IMG/VR virus record: IMGVR_UViG_3300025133_000022
Location: 62,001-126,000 of that record
Length of the DNA: 64,000 bases
From: a virus
Direction: 5' to 3' (one strand)
Positions 1 through 6,858 of this stretch are shown piece after piece (position 1 is the stretch's first letter; each line of letters begins with the position of its first letter). The notes beneath the pieces were generated by a model. That model did no database searches, had not been told where the DNA came from, and saw only the letters and a list, made by a program, of their open reading frames with translations. The position numbers and the translations under genes are program-made.

Positions 1-466
1 CGGAAAATATCAAAGCAAATATGGTCTTGTTGACCAAATTGGCAGTCTTATTCCAGCCGTCCCTATTGACCTTACCAAGCTTCAAGACATTCAGAGTTTC
101 TGGGGGTACACCAGTGTACCTAGTAGTGGATGTGAGTGGTGGTCTTCCTTACCCTCCTATTTTCAAGAAGACACCGTATCCAAGGGTCAGTATGCTATTG
201 TTCACAACTCTACTGGCAGTCGCTCTATTGCCTACAAGAACGCAGCTGGCAAAACCATAGTAACCATGAGGATCTGTTCAGAAGAGCAAATCAACAGCAT
301 GTCTCATGGTAGCTTCAAAGGCTACCGTAGCAGAATCTTTGATTGGAGTGAAGCTGTGCATTCTTGCGGAACTCCAGAAGCAATTCGTACTATCGACTTT
401 CTAATGAATGCATGCAAACGTTCAAAAACCTTACGTAGCAGAAACAACAACCCACCTCTATGTTGA
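1..466 (+). CDS. Unknown protein, C-terminal part (truncated by window start)
   Basis: An open frame runs from base 2 to a TGA at 464-466, about 154 codons, and the true start lies outside the window. The visible part is rich in Ser, Tyr and Trp, with no membrane segment and no motif I recognise. An internal ATG at 266 is in the same frame and is probably not the start, because the frame is open and protein-like upstream of it. Confidence 0.6.
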   Translation, partial: GKYQSKYGLVDQIGSLIPAVPIDLTKLQDIQSFWGYTSVPSSGCEWWSSLPSYFQEDTVSKGQYAIVHNSTGSRSIAYKNAAGKTIVTMRICSEEQINSMSHGSFKGYRSRIFDWSEAVHSCGTPEAIRTIDFLMNACKRSKTLRSRNNNPPLC

Positions 467-479
467 GTTAAAAACAAAA

Positions 480-788
480 ATGAAACCTACTGTTAGCAAA
501 GTCAAAAGAGAAAATCATATTCACCATGTTTCTCGCCAATGGTTAAACAATCCAAGTCACCATACTGTTGCTGCAGTACTCTTCTCTGCCACGTATTGGA
601 TCAGGAGAGCTGGTCGGCCAGTTTTAGAGAATTTAGATCTTACAATTGCTGATTGCAGCAGAAAGATTACTTTAGAACTAAACCACGACACAGAAGAGGA
701 AAGAACAAATAGCATACAGAAACTAAAGGTTTTGATAGCACATGCAGAACTTGCATTAACCTATCTTGAAACTGAAATCGAACCATAA
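480..788 (+). CDS. Small protein of unknown function
   Basis: 102 residues, basic at the N-terminus and helical at the C-terminus, with a Leu- and Glu-rich tail that suggests an amphipathic helix. I chose ATG 480 because the in-frame ATG at 408 lies inside the preceding gene. The ribosome-binding site is weak. tRNA-Ser follows 10 bases after the stop. Function not recognised. Confidence 0.6.
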   Translation: MKPTVSKVKRENHIHHVSRQWLNNPSHHTVAAVLFSATYWIRRAGRPVLENLDLTIADCSRKITLELNHDTEEERTNSIQKLKVLIAHAELALTYLETEIEP

Positions 789-798
789 AATCAGTTTT

Positions 799-891
799 GG
801 AGACGTGACCGAGTGGCCGAAGGTGCTTGATTGCTAATCAAGTGTGGGGTAAAACGCTCCACCGAGGGTTCGAATCCCTCCGTCTCCGCCA
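799..891 (+). tRNA. tRNA-Ser(GCT)
   Basis: Class II cloverleaf: acceptor GGAGACG pairs with CGTCTCC, the anticodon loop reads TTGCTAA (anticodon GCT), there is a long variable arm, the T loop is TTCGAAT, the discriminator is G, and CCA is encoded at 889-891. Confidence 0.93.
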
Positions 892-902
892 AAAAGGAAG
901 CT

Positions 903-1595
903 ATGAAAACATTCTTTAAAAAAAGATTCCGTAACCGCAACGACTGCAGATACGAACAGCTCGACCAAAATAGTTTACCTAAACATTTAAATGACGCAAA
1001 GCCAACAATCATTGCACATAGAAAAACATACTATGATTATTGGACCTACAATCGACTTGATCGTATTTCAACGTCAGAAAATATTAAAAAACTAATACAA
1101 CGCAGACGAGAATTACTAGCCGAAAATCATGCAGATACACATTGGGTAGAATTTTATGACAAAGTCATTGCACATGGGTGCAATGTAACTGGCAAAACTA
1201 TTAATCCATATAATGGAACTGTACAAATATCCACGGTATCTCCAAGCCAAAAACGAGACGGGTCTATTCTTTTCAGTAAGAACGACAAGCTTCCTGTAGT
1301 TGTAGATGACAAATGCATGACAGTCTGGTCAAGAGGGCAACGACATATGCTCTTTCGTAAAAGAATCATAAATATGATTGAAGAACTGCTAACAATAGCA
1401 GGCAAAGACAGACTGCCTCCATTACCACAAGAAACCAAACTCCCTATAGAAAAAATGGGAAGAGTCAATCTATGCGGCTTGACAATTCTATATACTGTTG
1501 ACAACCGCTTTGTCACAACCAGCAACTGCTATATCCACTGGTGGAAATTGTACTACATCAGTGAAACTAACGATATCGAATATGTCGAAATCTAA
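903..1595 (+). CDS. Protein of unknown function
   Basis: 230 residues. ATG 903 is preceded by AAGGA at a good distance, so it is preferred over an upstream in-frame ATG that lies inside tRNA-Ser. The N-terminus is very basic (a run of Lys and Arg). The middle is rich in Arg and Lys and the C-terminus is aromatic. A nucleic-acid-binding role is possible but no motif supports it. Confidence 0.7.
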   Translation: MKTFFKKRFRNRNDCRYEQLDQNSLPKHLNDAKPTIIAHRKTYYDYWTYNRLDRISTSENIKKLIQRRRELLAENHADTHWVEFYDKVIAHGCNVTGKTINPYNGTVQISTVSPSQKRDGSILFSKNDKLPVVVDDKCMTVWSRGQRHMLFRKRIINMIEELLTIAGKDRLPPLPQETKLPIEKMGRVNLCGLTILYTVDNRFVTTSNCYIHWWKLYYISETNDIEYVEI

Positions 1596-1669
1596 AAAAC
1601 AATTATAACTGAGTGGAAAATTGTTCTAAACTCAGTTACATACACTAGTGCTCAAAAGCACTAGATCGA

Positions 1670-1742
1670 TGGGGATTAGCTCAATTGGCAGAGCATCGGT
1701 TTTTGATACCGTTGGTTCTGGGTTCGAGTCCCAGGTCCCCAA
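1670..1742 (+). tRNA. tRNA-Gln(TTG)
   Basis: Cloverleaf with acceptor TGGGGAT paired to GTCCCCA, giving the U1-A72 pair typical of glutamine tRNAs. The anticodon loop is TTTTGAT (anticodon TTG) and the T arm is CTGGG-TTCGAGT-CCCAG. CCA is not encoded. Confidence 0.92.
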
Positions 1743-1760
1743 TTTATTTAAGGATATCAT

Positions 1761-1991
1761 ATGCTTTATAGACAATTCGTACTGCAAGACAGCAACACCA
1801 GCACAACTTGCTGGTTGCCAGAAAAGAAAAAAGGTATCGTCCTAGAGCCAGGTGTGCGCATCACCTTAGAGGACGACAAGGAAAGCCGATGGTGGACCGT
1901 CCAGTCTGTAGGCTCAATTACCAAAACCAAAGCTGAAGTAAAAAACAAAGAAAAGCTTCAGCGCAAATACAAATCCACAACTGATATCTAA
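1761..1991 (+). CDS. Small protein of unknown function
   Basis: 76 residues starting at ATG 1761 behind AAGGA. The region around WLPEKKKGIVLEPG to RWWTVQSVGS resembles a small beta-barrel, a pattern seen in several short proteins of this phage. It sits between tRNA-Gln and tRNA-Asn. Function unknown. Confidence 0.7.
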   Translation: MLYRQFVLQDSNTSTTCWLPEKKKGIVLEPGVRITLEDDKESRWWTVQSVGSITKTKAEVKNKEKLQRKYKSTTDI

Positions 1992-1999
1992 CCAACTAA

Positions 2000-2070
2000 T
2001 GGGATGTAGCTCAACGGTAGAGCACGCGGCTGTTAACCGCATGATGAGAGTTCGATTCTCTCCTTCCCAG
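2000..2070 (+). tRNA. tRNA-Asn(GTT)
   Basis: Anticodon loop CTGTTAA (anticodon GTT), D arm GCTC-AACGGTA-GAGC, T arm GAGAG-TTCGATT-CTCTC, acceptor TGGGATG with CTTCCCA (one T-T mismatch at 6-67), discriminator G as expected for Asn. No encoded CCA. Confidence 0.9.
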
Positions 2071-2086
2071 TCAATAAAGAAACAAC

Positions 2087-2575
2087 ATGAATATTCAAAA
2101 TCAAAACATTAGCAACACAACATACCCTGAACTAAACCTGTCAGGTTCTCTGCTTTACGGCAACACAGCCACCCAAACCAATTGGCTAAGCTGTGCTCTT
2201 CACGGCACTAGATTCAAATGGTCTAAGCTTGACTACAGTACTTTTAGGCATTGCGTTGGGGCTGCTAAGCTGCAAAAAACAAGCTTGCGTGGCGCACTAC
2301 TCTACAAATGCAACATGACGGGCAGCAACTTTAAAAAAGCTGACTTAACTGGAGCCACACTTCGAGGTTCATTTGAGGGGTGCAACTTTAAGAACGCACG
2401 CCTACGCAAAGCAAATTTAGCAAACACATCACTGGCAGGCAGCTCTTTTAAGGGAGCTGACCTACGCAATGCAGATCTCAGTTACTGTGACCTAACAGGC
2501 TGTGACTTCAACAATGCCAATATCCAAAACATCAACCTAACCAACGCAGTATTAACTGGTGCAACAGGACTTTAA
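2087..2575 (+). CDS. Pentapeptide-repeat protein
   Basis: 162 residues built largely of five-residue repeats of the A(D/N)LXX type, for example KKADLTGATLRG, NARLRKANLANTSL and GADLRNADLSYCDL. Such repeats form a right-handed quadrilateral beta-helix. Some family members mimic DNA and inhibit gyrase, but nothing here shows a target. It is followed two bases later by a small zinc-ribbon gene, probably co-transcribed. Confidence 0.9.
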   Translation: MNIQNQNISNTTYPELNLSGSLLYGNTATQTNWLSCALHGTRFKWSKLDYSTFRHCVGAAKLQKTSLRGALLYKCNMTGSNFKKADLTGATLRGSFEGCNFKNARLRKANLANTSLAGSSFKGADLRNADLSYCDLTGCDFNNANIQNINLTNAVLTGATGL

Positions 2576-2577
2576 TT

Positions 2578-2718
2578 ATGAAGTTCAGATGCAGTTCTTG
2601 CAAACATAGTAGAAGCAAGTATCCTTACCCTGGCAGCACTTGTGACTACTGCGGCGAATCAACATTCGAAAAGAACAATGGTACAAAATGGAAACGGTTA
2701 GATAAAAACCATTCTTAA
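2578..2718 (+). CDS. Small zinc-ribbon protein
   Basis: 46 residues with two CXXC knuckles (CSSC near residue 5 and CDYC near residue 23), the usual layout of a treble-clef or rubredoxin-like zinc ribbon. ATG 2578 follows the stop of the pentapeptide gene by two bases, suggesting translational coupling. Function unknown. Confidence 0.65.
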   Translation: MKFRCSSCKHSRSKYPYPGSTCDYCGESTFEKNNGTKWKRLDKNHS

Positions 2719-2751
2719 GCAATTCAATTACCATTCACAAAGGAATCAAGA

Positions 2752-3123
2752 ATGAAAGTTGGAGATATAGTTTGCCCCAACGGACTATACAATAGTTCTG
2801 CTGCAGTACTCATCAGTAACATTCGCAGTGCCAAAGTAATGAAAGTGTTTCGTAACGGTAGCAACGGGTCAGATGGTATGGAAATCAAAATCCTAGAAGG
2901 AAATGGTTCCGCCAACCCCCACACTACTTCCATTACATTAGAAATGGGCTGGGGCCCTGGTAGAAGATTCAGAAATCCCCAGACTTTTAGTGCTGGAGGC
3001 ACAGTCAGGGTGTTTCAACGTCCATTTCGAATTATGTCAAAAGCAAACCCTGGCGCAATGGGATTACCCGATTGCGACTTACCCGCCATGGATGATATTA
3101 TGCTCATCATGGCACTCACCTAG
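2752..3123 (+). CDS. Protein of unknown function
   Basis: 123 residues, start ATG 2752 behind an AGGAATC-type site. It is Gly-rich in the middle with predicted beta strands. It ends in TAG (3121-3123), so amber acts as an ordinary stop here: reading through would add only a few residues before TGA. Confidence 0.7.
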   Translation: MKVGDIVCPNGLYNSSAAVLISNIRSAKVMKVFRNGSNGSDGMEIKILEGNGSANPHTTSITLEMGWGPGRRFRNPQTFSAGGTVRVFQRPFRIMSKANPGAMGLPDCDLPAMDDIMLIMALT

Positions 3124-3133
3124 GAAAAACAAC

Positions 3134-3427
3134 ATGTCTACCTCTATCCTTGAGCTCTGGTCCAAAACTCCACAAGAAAAAGCTAGCGCCGCTCTCACTC
3201 TCTCCTACAAGCGTCTCAAAGCCAATGCTGACGCCTATATGGTAGAAGCAGCACAAGAAAAACTAAACGCAGAAGCAGCACTATCAGCGGCACTACAAGG
3301 CAGCAAGACCACACCAGACTTTGCCTCAATTGTCAAAGCCAAACTGCGTTCAGCAGCAGCCGATCTCACATACTCCAAAGGTGCTGAAACTTACACCAAG
3401 TGTTTCAACACAGCACCTTCAGTATAG
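3134..3427 (+). CDS. Helical protein of unknown function
   Basis: 97 residues, Ala- and Lys-rich and probably all helical. ATG 3134 follows the previous stop by 10 bases. Ends in TAG. No recognised domain. Confidence 0.7.
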   Translation: MSTSILELWSKTPQEKASAALTLSYKRLKANADAYMVEAAQEKLNAEAALSAALQGSKTTPDFASIVKAKLRSAAADLTYSKGAETYTKCFNTAPSV

Positions 3428-3433
3428 TGCTTC

Positions 3434-3454
3434 AGAGGAGCCACAAGCTCCTCT
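3434..3454 (+). terminator. Hairpin between gene and tRNA-Glu
   Basis: AGAGGAGC and GCTCCTCT form a perfect 8-bp stem with loop CACAA, followed by ATTAT. It could be a weak intrinsic terminator or a processing hairpin ahead of tRNA-Glu. Confidence 0.55.
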
Positions 3455-3459
3455 ATTAT

Positions 3460-3530
3460 GGCCCGTTCGTCTAACGGAAGGACGCCAGGTTTTCATCCTG
3501 GAAATAGGGGTTCAATTCCCCTACGGGCTA
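3460..3530 (+). tRNA. tRNA-Glu(TTC)
   Basis: Acceptor GGCCCGT pairs with ACGGGCT, anticodon loop TTTTCAT (anticodon TTC), T arm AGGGG-TTCAATT-CCCCT. No encoded CCA. Confidence 0.92.
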
Positions 3531-3562
3531 CTACAAAGAAGCAACCATGCTATGGAGCGGAA

Positions 3563-4357
3563 ATGAACACAATACACAGAGGCCTACGCGGTAAAAATGT
3601 TCTTGGCCTTAAGAGCCTGCTAAAAGAAGCGGGCCTTATTGTCACGCATAACAACATATTTGACCTACAAACTGAAGCAGGTGTCCGCACTGCACAAGAA
3701 AAATTAGGCCTAGAAAAAGATGGTATTGTCGGACCCAAGACATGGTCAGAATTGCTTGCCAAACCAAGACTTTTCAATAAACCTACCGATCCTATCGAAT
3801 GGGTTAAAGTTACTCCCTACTATCCTCAGAGAGATAATGAATATCATCCTGGCGGGACTTGCAATGTCACTAGCCTTGCTATGGTGCTTGCTTACCATGG
3901 GGTCATTCCCACAAAAGCGAATCAGCTTGAAGACGAGCTCTTCATTCGTCTTCAAAAAACAGACGCAATTGATGAATTCAACAAAAACTACCCATCTCTC
4001 AAAAAGATGGGATACAAACCAAGACATATCCACGGAATGCTCGGATGGCTTGCTCGTCAATATGGTTTCTCCTGGAAATACAGTGAAAAAACCTCACGTT
4101 CAGATCTAATTGATTTCGGAAAAACTACAGGGCCTATGATCATTAGTGGACGTTTTACAAGCAGCGGACATATTGTTACACTGGTAGGTATGACTCTCTT
4201 CAATGACTTGATTGTTCATGACCCGTGGGGAGACTGGAATAGCAACTATCGCAAACGCGATGGCAAATACAAAATCTACAATCGTGAAGCCATGGAAGAT
4301 GTGCTTAGCGGCCATAGCAAAGAGCTTAAAAGAGCTCATAGAATAACACCAGCTTGA
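3563..4357 (+). CDS. Endolysin: peptidoglycan-binding domain plus C39-like cysteine peptidase
   Basis: 264 residues; ATG 3563 is preceded by GGAGCGG. Residues about 5-65 match a PG_binding_1 domain (pattern VRTAQEKLGLEKDGIVGPKTW). The rest resembles the C39-like peptidase fold: a Cys in GGTCNVTSLAMVL, a His in SGHIVTLVG and an Asp in IVHDPWGD would form the catalytic set. Known proteins with this pairing cut peptide cross-links of the cell wall, so the likely role is host lysis. No signal peptide is visible, so a holin would be needed for export. The holin is not identified with certainty. Confidence 0.85.
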   Translation: MNTIHRGLRGKNVLGLKSLLKEAGLIVTHNNIFDLQTEAGVRTAQEKLGLEKDGIVGPKTWSELLAKPRLFNKPTDPIEWVKVTPYYPQRDNEYHPGGTCNVTSLAMVLAYHGVIPTKANQLEDELFIRLQKTDAIDEFNKNYPSLKKMGYKPRHIHGMLGWLARQYGFSWKYSEKTSRSDLIDFGKTTGPMIISGRFTSSGHIVTLVGMTLFNDLIVHDPWGDWNSNYRKRDGKYKIYNREAMEDVLSGHSKELKRAHRITPA

Positions 4358-4358
4358 A

Positions 4359-4375
4359 GGCAGCCGCAGGCTGCC
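4359..4375 (+). terminator. GC-rich hairpin after the endolysin gene
   Basis: GGCAGCC-GCA-GGCTGCC, a perfect 7-bp stem directly after the endolysin stop. There is no T-run, so its use as a terminator is uncertain. Confidence 0.5.
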
Positions 4376-4410
4376 TGCTAAAAGAGCTTGGTAACAATAG
4401 GAGTGACCAA

Positions 4411-4815
4411 ATGGAAACGGAATACACGTAGAGCCAAATCAGTTCATTCTTTGAGCGGTTAGAACAAGTAAGCAACGCACTTAACATCTGTGGAGACTAT
4501 GACTTCGAATTCACAGAATGGGAAAGCCAGTCTGGATTCATCACAGTCAGCTGGGAAGAACCAGCTTGTGGTAGCGGTTGTTGTGGCTATGACAGTCATG
4601 AAGGCCAAATACCAGTAGCACTGCTATTTGATCCCAACTGGGAAGCAACAATAGCTGCTGATAAGAAAGCAAAACTAGCTAAAGCAAAAGCTGACAAGCT
4701 TGCTAAAGAGCAAGCTGACAAGCTACAACAGCAACGAAAGGCCGAACAAGCCAAAGCCAACAGGCGTTTGACTTACCAACAATTAGCCAAAGAGTTCGGA
4801 GACACCAGTGTCTGA
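4411..4815 (+). CDS. Amber-interrupted gene (TAG at codon 7), coiled-coil C-terminus
   Basis: ATG 4411 has a strong AGGAGTG ribosome-binding site at 4399-4405. Codon 7 (4429-4431) is TAG, and the same frame then stays open for 127 more codons to TGA at 4813-4815. The downstream product is protein-like: a folded part with ESQSGFITVSWEEPACGSG, then a charged Ala/Lys/Gln-rich coiled coil. There is no ATG, GTG or TTG close after the amber codon to restart translation. The stop overlaps the GTG start of the next gene, a normal gene-to-gene junction. A tRNA with anticodon CTA lies 373 bases downstream. I infer amber readthrough; a recent nonsense mutation is the alternative. Confidence 0.72.
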
Positions 4816-5155
4816 ACACTCTTACGATCCTAACTGGAAGCTACGTATCGTAGTAGATCAAACACTAAAGCCAGGCCAACAGATAGCACAAGCTCTTCAT
4901 GCAGCCATTGAGTTCTTGTTTGTATATCCTGAACAATCAAACACATGGCACTGTCTAAGCAACAGCGTAGTCGTCATGAACTGTGAGCCAGAAGAGCTAC
5001 CCAAGCTCTTAGATCGTTGTAAAAAGAAAAATGTGCAATACTCTACCTTCATGGAGCCTGACATGGATAACCGACTTACAGCAGTCTGCATAGAGCCAAC
5101 ACGAACAGGAAAGAAGTGCACCAGCAATTACAAGCTGGCCATGCGAGACATCTAA
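4808..5155 (+). CDS. Peptidyl-tRNA hydrolase 2-like protein
   Basis: 115 residues starting at GTG 4808, which overlaps the stop of the preceding gene. The pattern LRIVVDQTLKPGQQIAQALHAAIEF matches the N-terminal strand and helix of the PTH2 family (archaeal and eukaryotic type), and TAVCIEPTR fits a later strand. PTH2 enzymes release tRNA from dropped-off peptidyl-tRNA. Its place next to a suppressor tRNA and a tRNA array fits tRNA recycling. Confidence 0.75.
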   Translation: MSEHSYDPNWKLRIVVDQTLKPGQQIAQALHAAIEFLFVYPEQSNTWHCLSNSVVVMNCEPEELPKLLDRCKKKNVQYSTFMEPDMDNRLTAVCIEPTRTGKKCTSNYKLAMRDI

Positions 5156-5162
5156 AGGCTCA

Positions 5163-5181
5163 GCGAGGGCTTGGACCTCGC
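5163..5181 (+). terminator. Hairpin between PTH2-like gene and CTA tRNA
   Basis: GCGAGG and CCTCGC pair around a short loop, followed by GTTTAT. Possible terminator or tRNA-processing hairpin. Confidence 0.45.
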
Positions 5182-5187
5182 GTTTAT

Positions 5188-5259
5188 GAGGAATTAGCTC
5201 AGCGGTAGAGCAGCAAATTCTAAACTTGTTTGTCGGGGGTTCGAATCCCCCATTCCTCA
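5188..5259 (+). tRNA. Suppressor-type tRNA, anticodon CTA
   Basis: Acceptor GAGGAAT pairs perfectly with ATTCCTC, D arm GCTC-AGCGGTA-GAGC, anticodon arm GCAAA-TTCTAAA-CTTGT (one A-C mismatch at 31-39), T arm GGGGG-TTCGAAT-CCCCC. The loop has T33 and A37, A38, and positions 34-36 are CTA, which reads UAG. An 11-base loop with a different stem is possible but less canonical. Its amino acid cannot be assigned. The amber-interrupted gene at 4411 is a nearby candidate target. Confidence 0.82.
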
Positions 5260-5299
5260 CTGCCGTAGGCGTGCGTAGCACGCCTTGTGGATTGAGCTC

Positions 5300-5328
5300 T
5301 TGACACACAAAAACAATCTGGTTATGTT
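5300..5328 (+). promoter_or_regulatory. Sigma-70-like promoter upstream of tRNA-Pro and the RNA region
   Basis: TTGACA at 5300-5305, a 17-base spacer, and TATGTT at 5323-5328. Spacing and -35 match the bacterial housekeeping consensus. It follows a GC-rich hairpin (AGGCGTGC-GTA-GCACGCCT) and precedes tRNA-Pro by about 38 bases, so it may drive the tRNA region. Confidence 0.6.
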
Positions 5329-5365
5329 GTCAGACTGTTCTTTGAAAACCACAATTGAAATGAAT

Positions 5366-5439
5366 CGGAGTGTAGCGCAGCCTGGTAGCGCATCTGCTTT
5401 GGGAGCAGAGGGTCGCAGGTTCAAATCCTGCCTCTCCGA
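5366..5439 (+). tRNA. tRNA-Pro(TGG)
   Basis: Acceptor CGGAGTG pairs with CTCTCCG (one mismatch), anticodon arm TCTGC-TTTGGGA-GCAGA (anticodon TGG), T arm GCAGG-TTCAAAT-CCTGC. C1 is typical of proline tRNAs. Confidence 0.92.
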
Positions 5440-5458
5440 CCTTTTCTAAAGGAACAAA

Positions 5459-5755
5459 ATGGAATACAAAACAATCGAAACAGCATTGAGAAACGCAAGC
5501 GAAAGCGTGAACTTAGCTATCCAGCAGGTTCAGCTAGCGAAAATGAAAGATGAAGCAGTAAGCTGCCACATCCAAATTGCAAGATACTTCAAGATCCATG
5601 ACAACAAGCCAACAACCTACACAGAAATAGCGACTGCTATCGGTCGCCCGAAAAAGTACGTAGCCAACGTGCTTTCTGGTTACTACAAATTCCAGAAGAC
5701 TCAGTGGGGAAAAGGCTGGAAGATGAGAAAATCTTGTCTTAAGCAAGTCCTTTAA
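5459..5755 (+). CDS. Putative helix-turn-helix DNA-binding protein
   Basis: 98 residues, ATG 5459 behind AAGGA. Residues about 55-80 (TTYTEIATAIGRPKKYVANVL) read like a helix-turn-helix, preceded by a helical region. A regulator of the adjacent RNA region is possible but not shown. Confidence 0.65.
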   Translation: MEYKTIETALRNASESVNLAIQQVQLAKMKDEAVSCHIQIARYFKIHDNKPTTYTEIATAIGRPKKYVANVLSGYYKFQKTQWGKGWKMRKSCLKQVL

Positions 5756-5817
5756 GTAAAAGCAATTAGTTAACGAAGAAATCGTTAACCACGACTGAAT
5801 GCCTGAGCAGATTACAT

Positions 5818-5893
5818 CGCCTTCCACGCGGGTAACACAGGTTCAAATCCTGTACTCGGCTTTATGCCGAGTTCGTCTAGCGGCTAAGACACC
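5818..5893 (+). tRNA. Permuted tRNA, unit 1 (anticodon TCC, Glu-like body)
   Basis: The 3' part (5818-5861) precedes the 5' part (5866-5893), separated by a 4-base linker TTAT. Joined in tRNA order they give acceptor GCCGAGT/ACTCGGC, D stem GTCT/AGAC, anticodon stem CCCGC/GCGGG around loop CTTCCAC (TCC), and T arm ACAGG-TTCAAAT-CCTGT, all perfect. The junction is between positions 28 and 29. Outside, GACTGA (5793-5798) pairs with TCAGTC (5918-5923) and AGATTA (5809-5814) with TAATCT (5900-5905). The core has ATGCC before CAT|CG, and AAAC, TTG on the other side. A hairpin GTTAACGA/TCGTTAAC (5769-5789) lies just upstream. The body resembles tRNA-Glu but the anticodon reads Gly codons. Confidence 0.85.
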
Positions 5894-5966
5894 TCAAACT
5901 AATCTCTTGTATCCTTGTCAGTCACCTTCACGCCCATGATTCTGAGGCTGTAAATATCAGACGCAC

Positions 5967-6041
5967 GGCTATGTGGCTCAGTTTGGTTAGAGCAGGGGCT
6001 TCATACGCCCAAGGCCACAGGTTCAAATCCTGTCATAGCCA
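5967..6041 (+). tRNA. tRNA-Met or Ile2 (CAT)
   Basis: Normal cloverleaf: GGCTATG/CATAGCC acceptor, anticodon arm GGGGC-TTCATAC-GCCCA, T arm ACAGG-TTCAAAT-CCTGT. Anticodon CAT can be elongator Met or, if modified, Ile for AUA. Confidence 0.9.
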
Positions 6042-6056
6042 TTTCACACTATTTAA

Positions 6057-6132
6057 TGCGGAGTAGACTGGAGTTTGGTCCCAGCACGGTCTCATAAGCC
6101 GTATGACGTAGGTTCGAATCCTACTTCCGCCT
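6057..6132 (+). tRNA. tRNA-fMet-like (CAT)
   Basis: Anticodon loop CTCATAA as in initiator tRNAs, and an unpaired 1-72 position (T1, C72), which is also an initiator feature. T arm GTAGG-TTCGAAT-CCTAC. The D arm is long and irregular. Initiator identity is inferred from these two features. Confidence 0.8.
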
Positions 6133-6146
6133 CTTTAGAGAATGCA

Positions 6147-6452
6147 ATGTTTGATATAATAATTCCTTTCCTCATGGGCATCGTTCTTGTCGGTGCTATG
6201 ATGGAAAGAACTCTTACAGTCATTCAAGGAAACATTTCACGAACTGCTGTACTTAGCATTCTTATCAGTTCTGTGTATTGGTTTAACATCCAATATGTAG
6301 CGAGTGGAAATGTAGCTGCTTATATTAGTTTCAGTATAGGAACTCTTATAGTTACCTGTTGGCAAAGCTGGCGAGAAAAACAACGCTATGCTGGACAACC
6401 GGGGAAAAGCAGAAGAATGACTGACAAACTTAAAAATATTAAGAAAGAATGA
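6147..6452 (+). CDS. Small membrane protein
   Basis: 101 residues with three hydrophobic stretches (about residues 3-17, 33-50 and 55-72) and a basic C-terminus. ATG 6147 is chosen because upstream in-frame codons lie in the tRNA. A holin-like role is conceivable but the pattern is not diagnostic. The stop codon lies inside the pairing segment of the RNA unit that follows (GAATGA at 6447-6452), so gene and RNA element overlap. Confidence 0.65.
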   Translation: MFDIIIPFLMGIVLVGAMMERTLTVIQGNISRTAVLSILISSVYWFNIQYVASGNVAAYISFSIGTLIVTCWQSWREKQRYAGQPGKSRRMTDKLKNIKKE

Positions 6453-6617
6453 ACAAGAGTTTTCATCGCAAAAATAACGGCCCTAAGGTACCTAGATCTG
6501 GGCAACCAGTCAGGGAAAAATGTGAATCCTTCATGGACAAAGCATTGTGGTGACGGCAGATAAGCTTCTTGAAGCCCTGTAACGACCGGCAGAAACTCTT
6601 ACCTCCTTGTCTTTCTT
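6441..6617 (+). ncRNA. RNA unit 0: non-tRNA body with permuted-tRNA type flanks
   Basis: AAGAAAGA (6441-6448) pairs with TCTTTCTT (6610-6617), and AAGAGTTT (6455-6462) with AAACTCTT (6593-6600), both perfect 8-bp helices. The core matches the tRNA units: GAATGA, then TCAT|CG at 6463-6468, and TTG before the outer helix. The enclosed body, about 6467-6592, does not fold as a tRNA by eye. It holds CTGG-GCAA-CCAG (GNRA hairpin), a CAGGG/CCCTG long-range pair and GCTT-CTTG-AAGC. If processed like its neighbours it would be released as a circle of about 125 nt. Function unknown. Confidence 0.65.
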
Positions 6618-6654
6618 ATGTATTTGAATACTTAGTATTTCCTATTTACTTTTT

Positions 6655-6730
6655 GTCCTTGTAGCTCAGTGTTTAGAGCGCCCGAACCTGAAAAGCAGGG
6701 AGGTCGTCGGTTAGAATCCAACCAAGGACA
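6655..6730 (+). tRNA. Degenerate tRNA, possibly tRNA-Phe(GAA)
   Basis: Acceptor GTCCTTG/CAAGGAC and D arm GCTC/GAGC are perfect. The anticodon region contains CTGAAAA, the usual Phe loop, but the stem around it is broken (CCC/GGG with an inner bulge, 20 bases instead of 17). The T stem has one mismatch and the T loop is TTAGAAT. It may be a decaying or unusual tRNA. Confidence 0.55.
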
Positions 6731-6858
6731 ACAAATACATCTAAGTGCATCCAGACCTTACAGGCAACCCAAGGGTCAAGCCTGCAAGTGAAACTGTACA
6801 TTTGTGGGTACACAAACCCCGTGAGACCGTTCTCGACACGTTAAATCGGAGGACACAC
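6731..6858 (+). other. Structured spacer before RNA unit 2
   Basis: No open reading frame of note. Contains hairpins CAGGC/GCCTG, TTTGTG/CACAAA and GAGA-CCG-TTCTC. It may be a structural domain of the RNA elements or simply a spacer. Confidence 0.4.
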
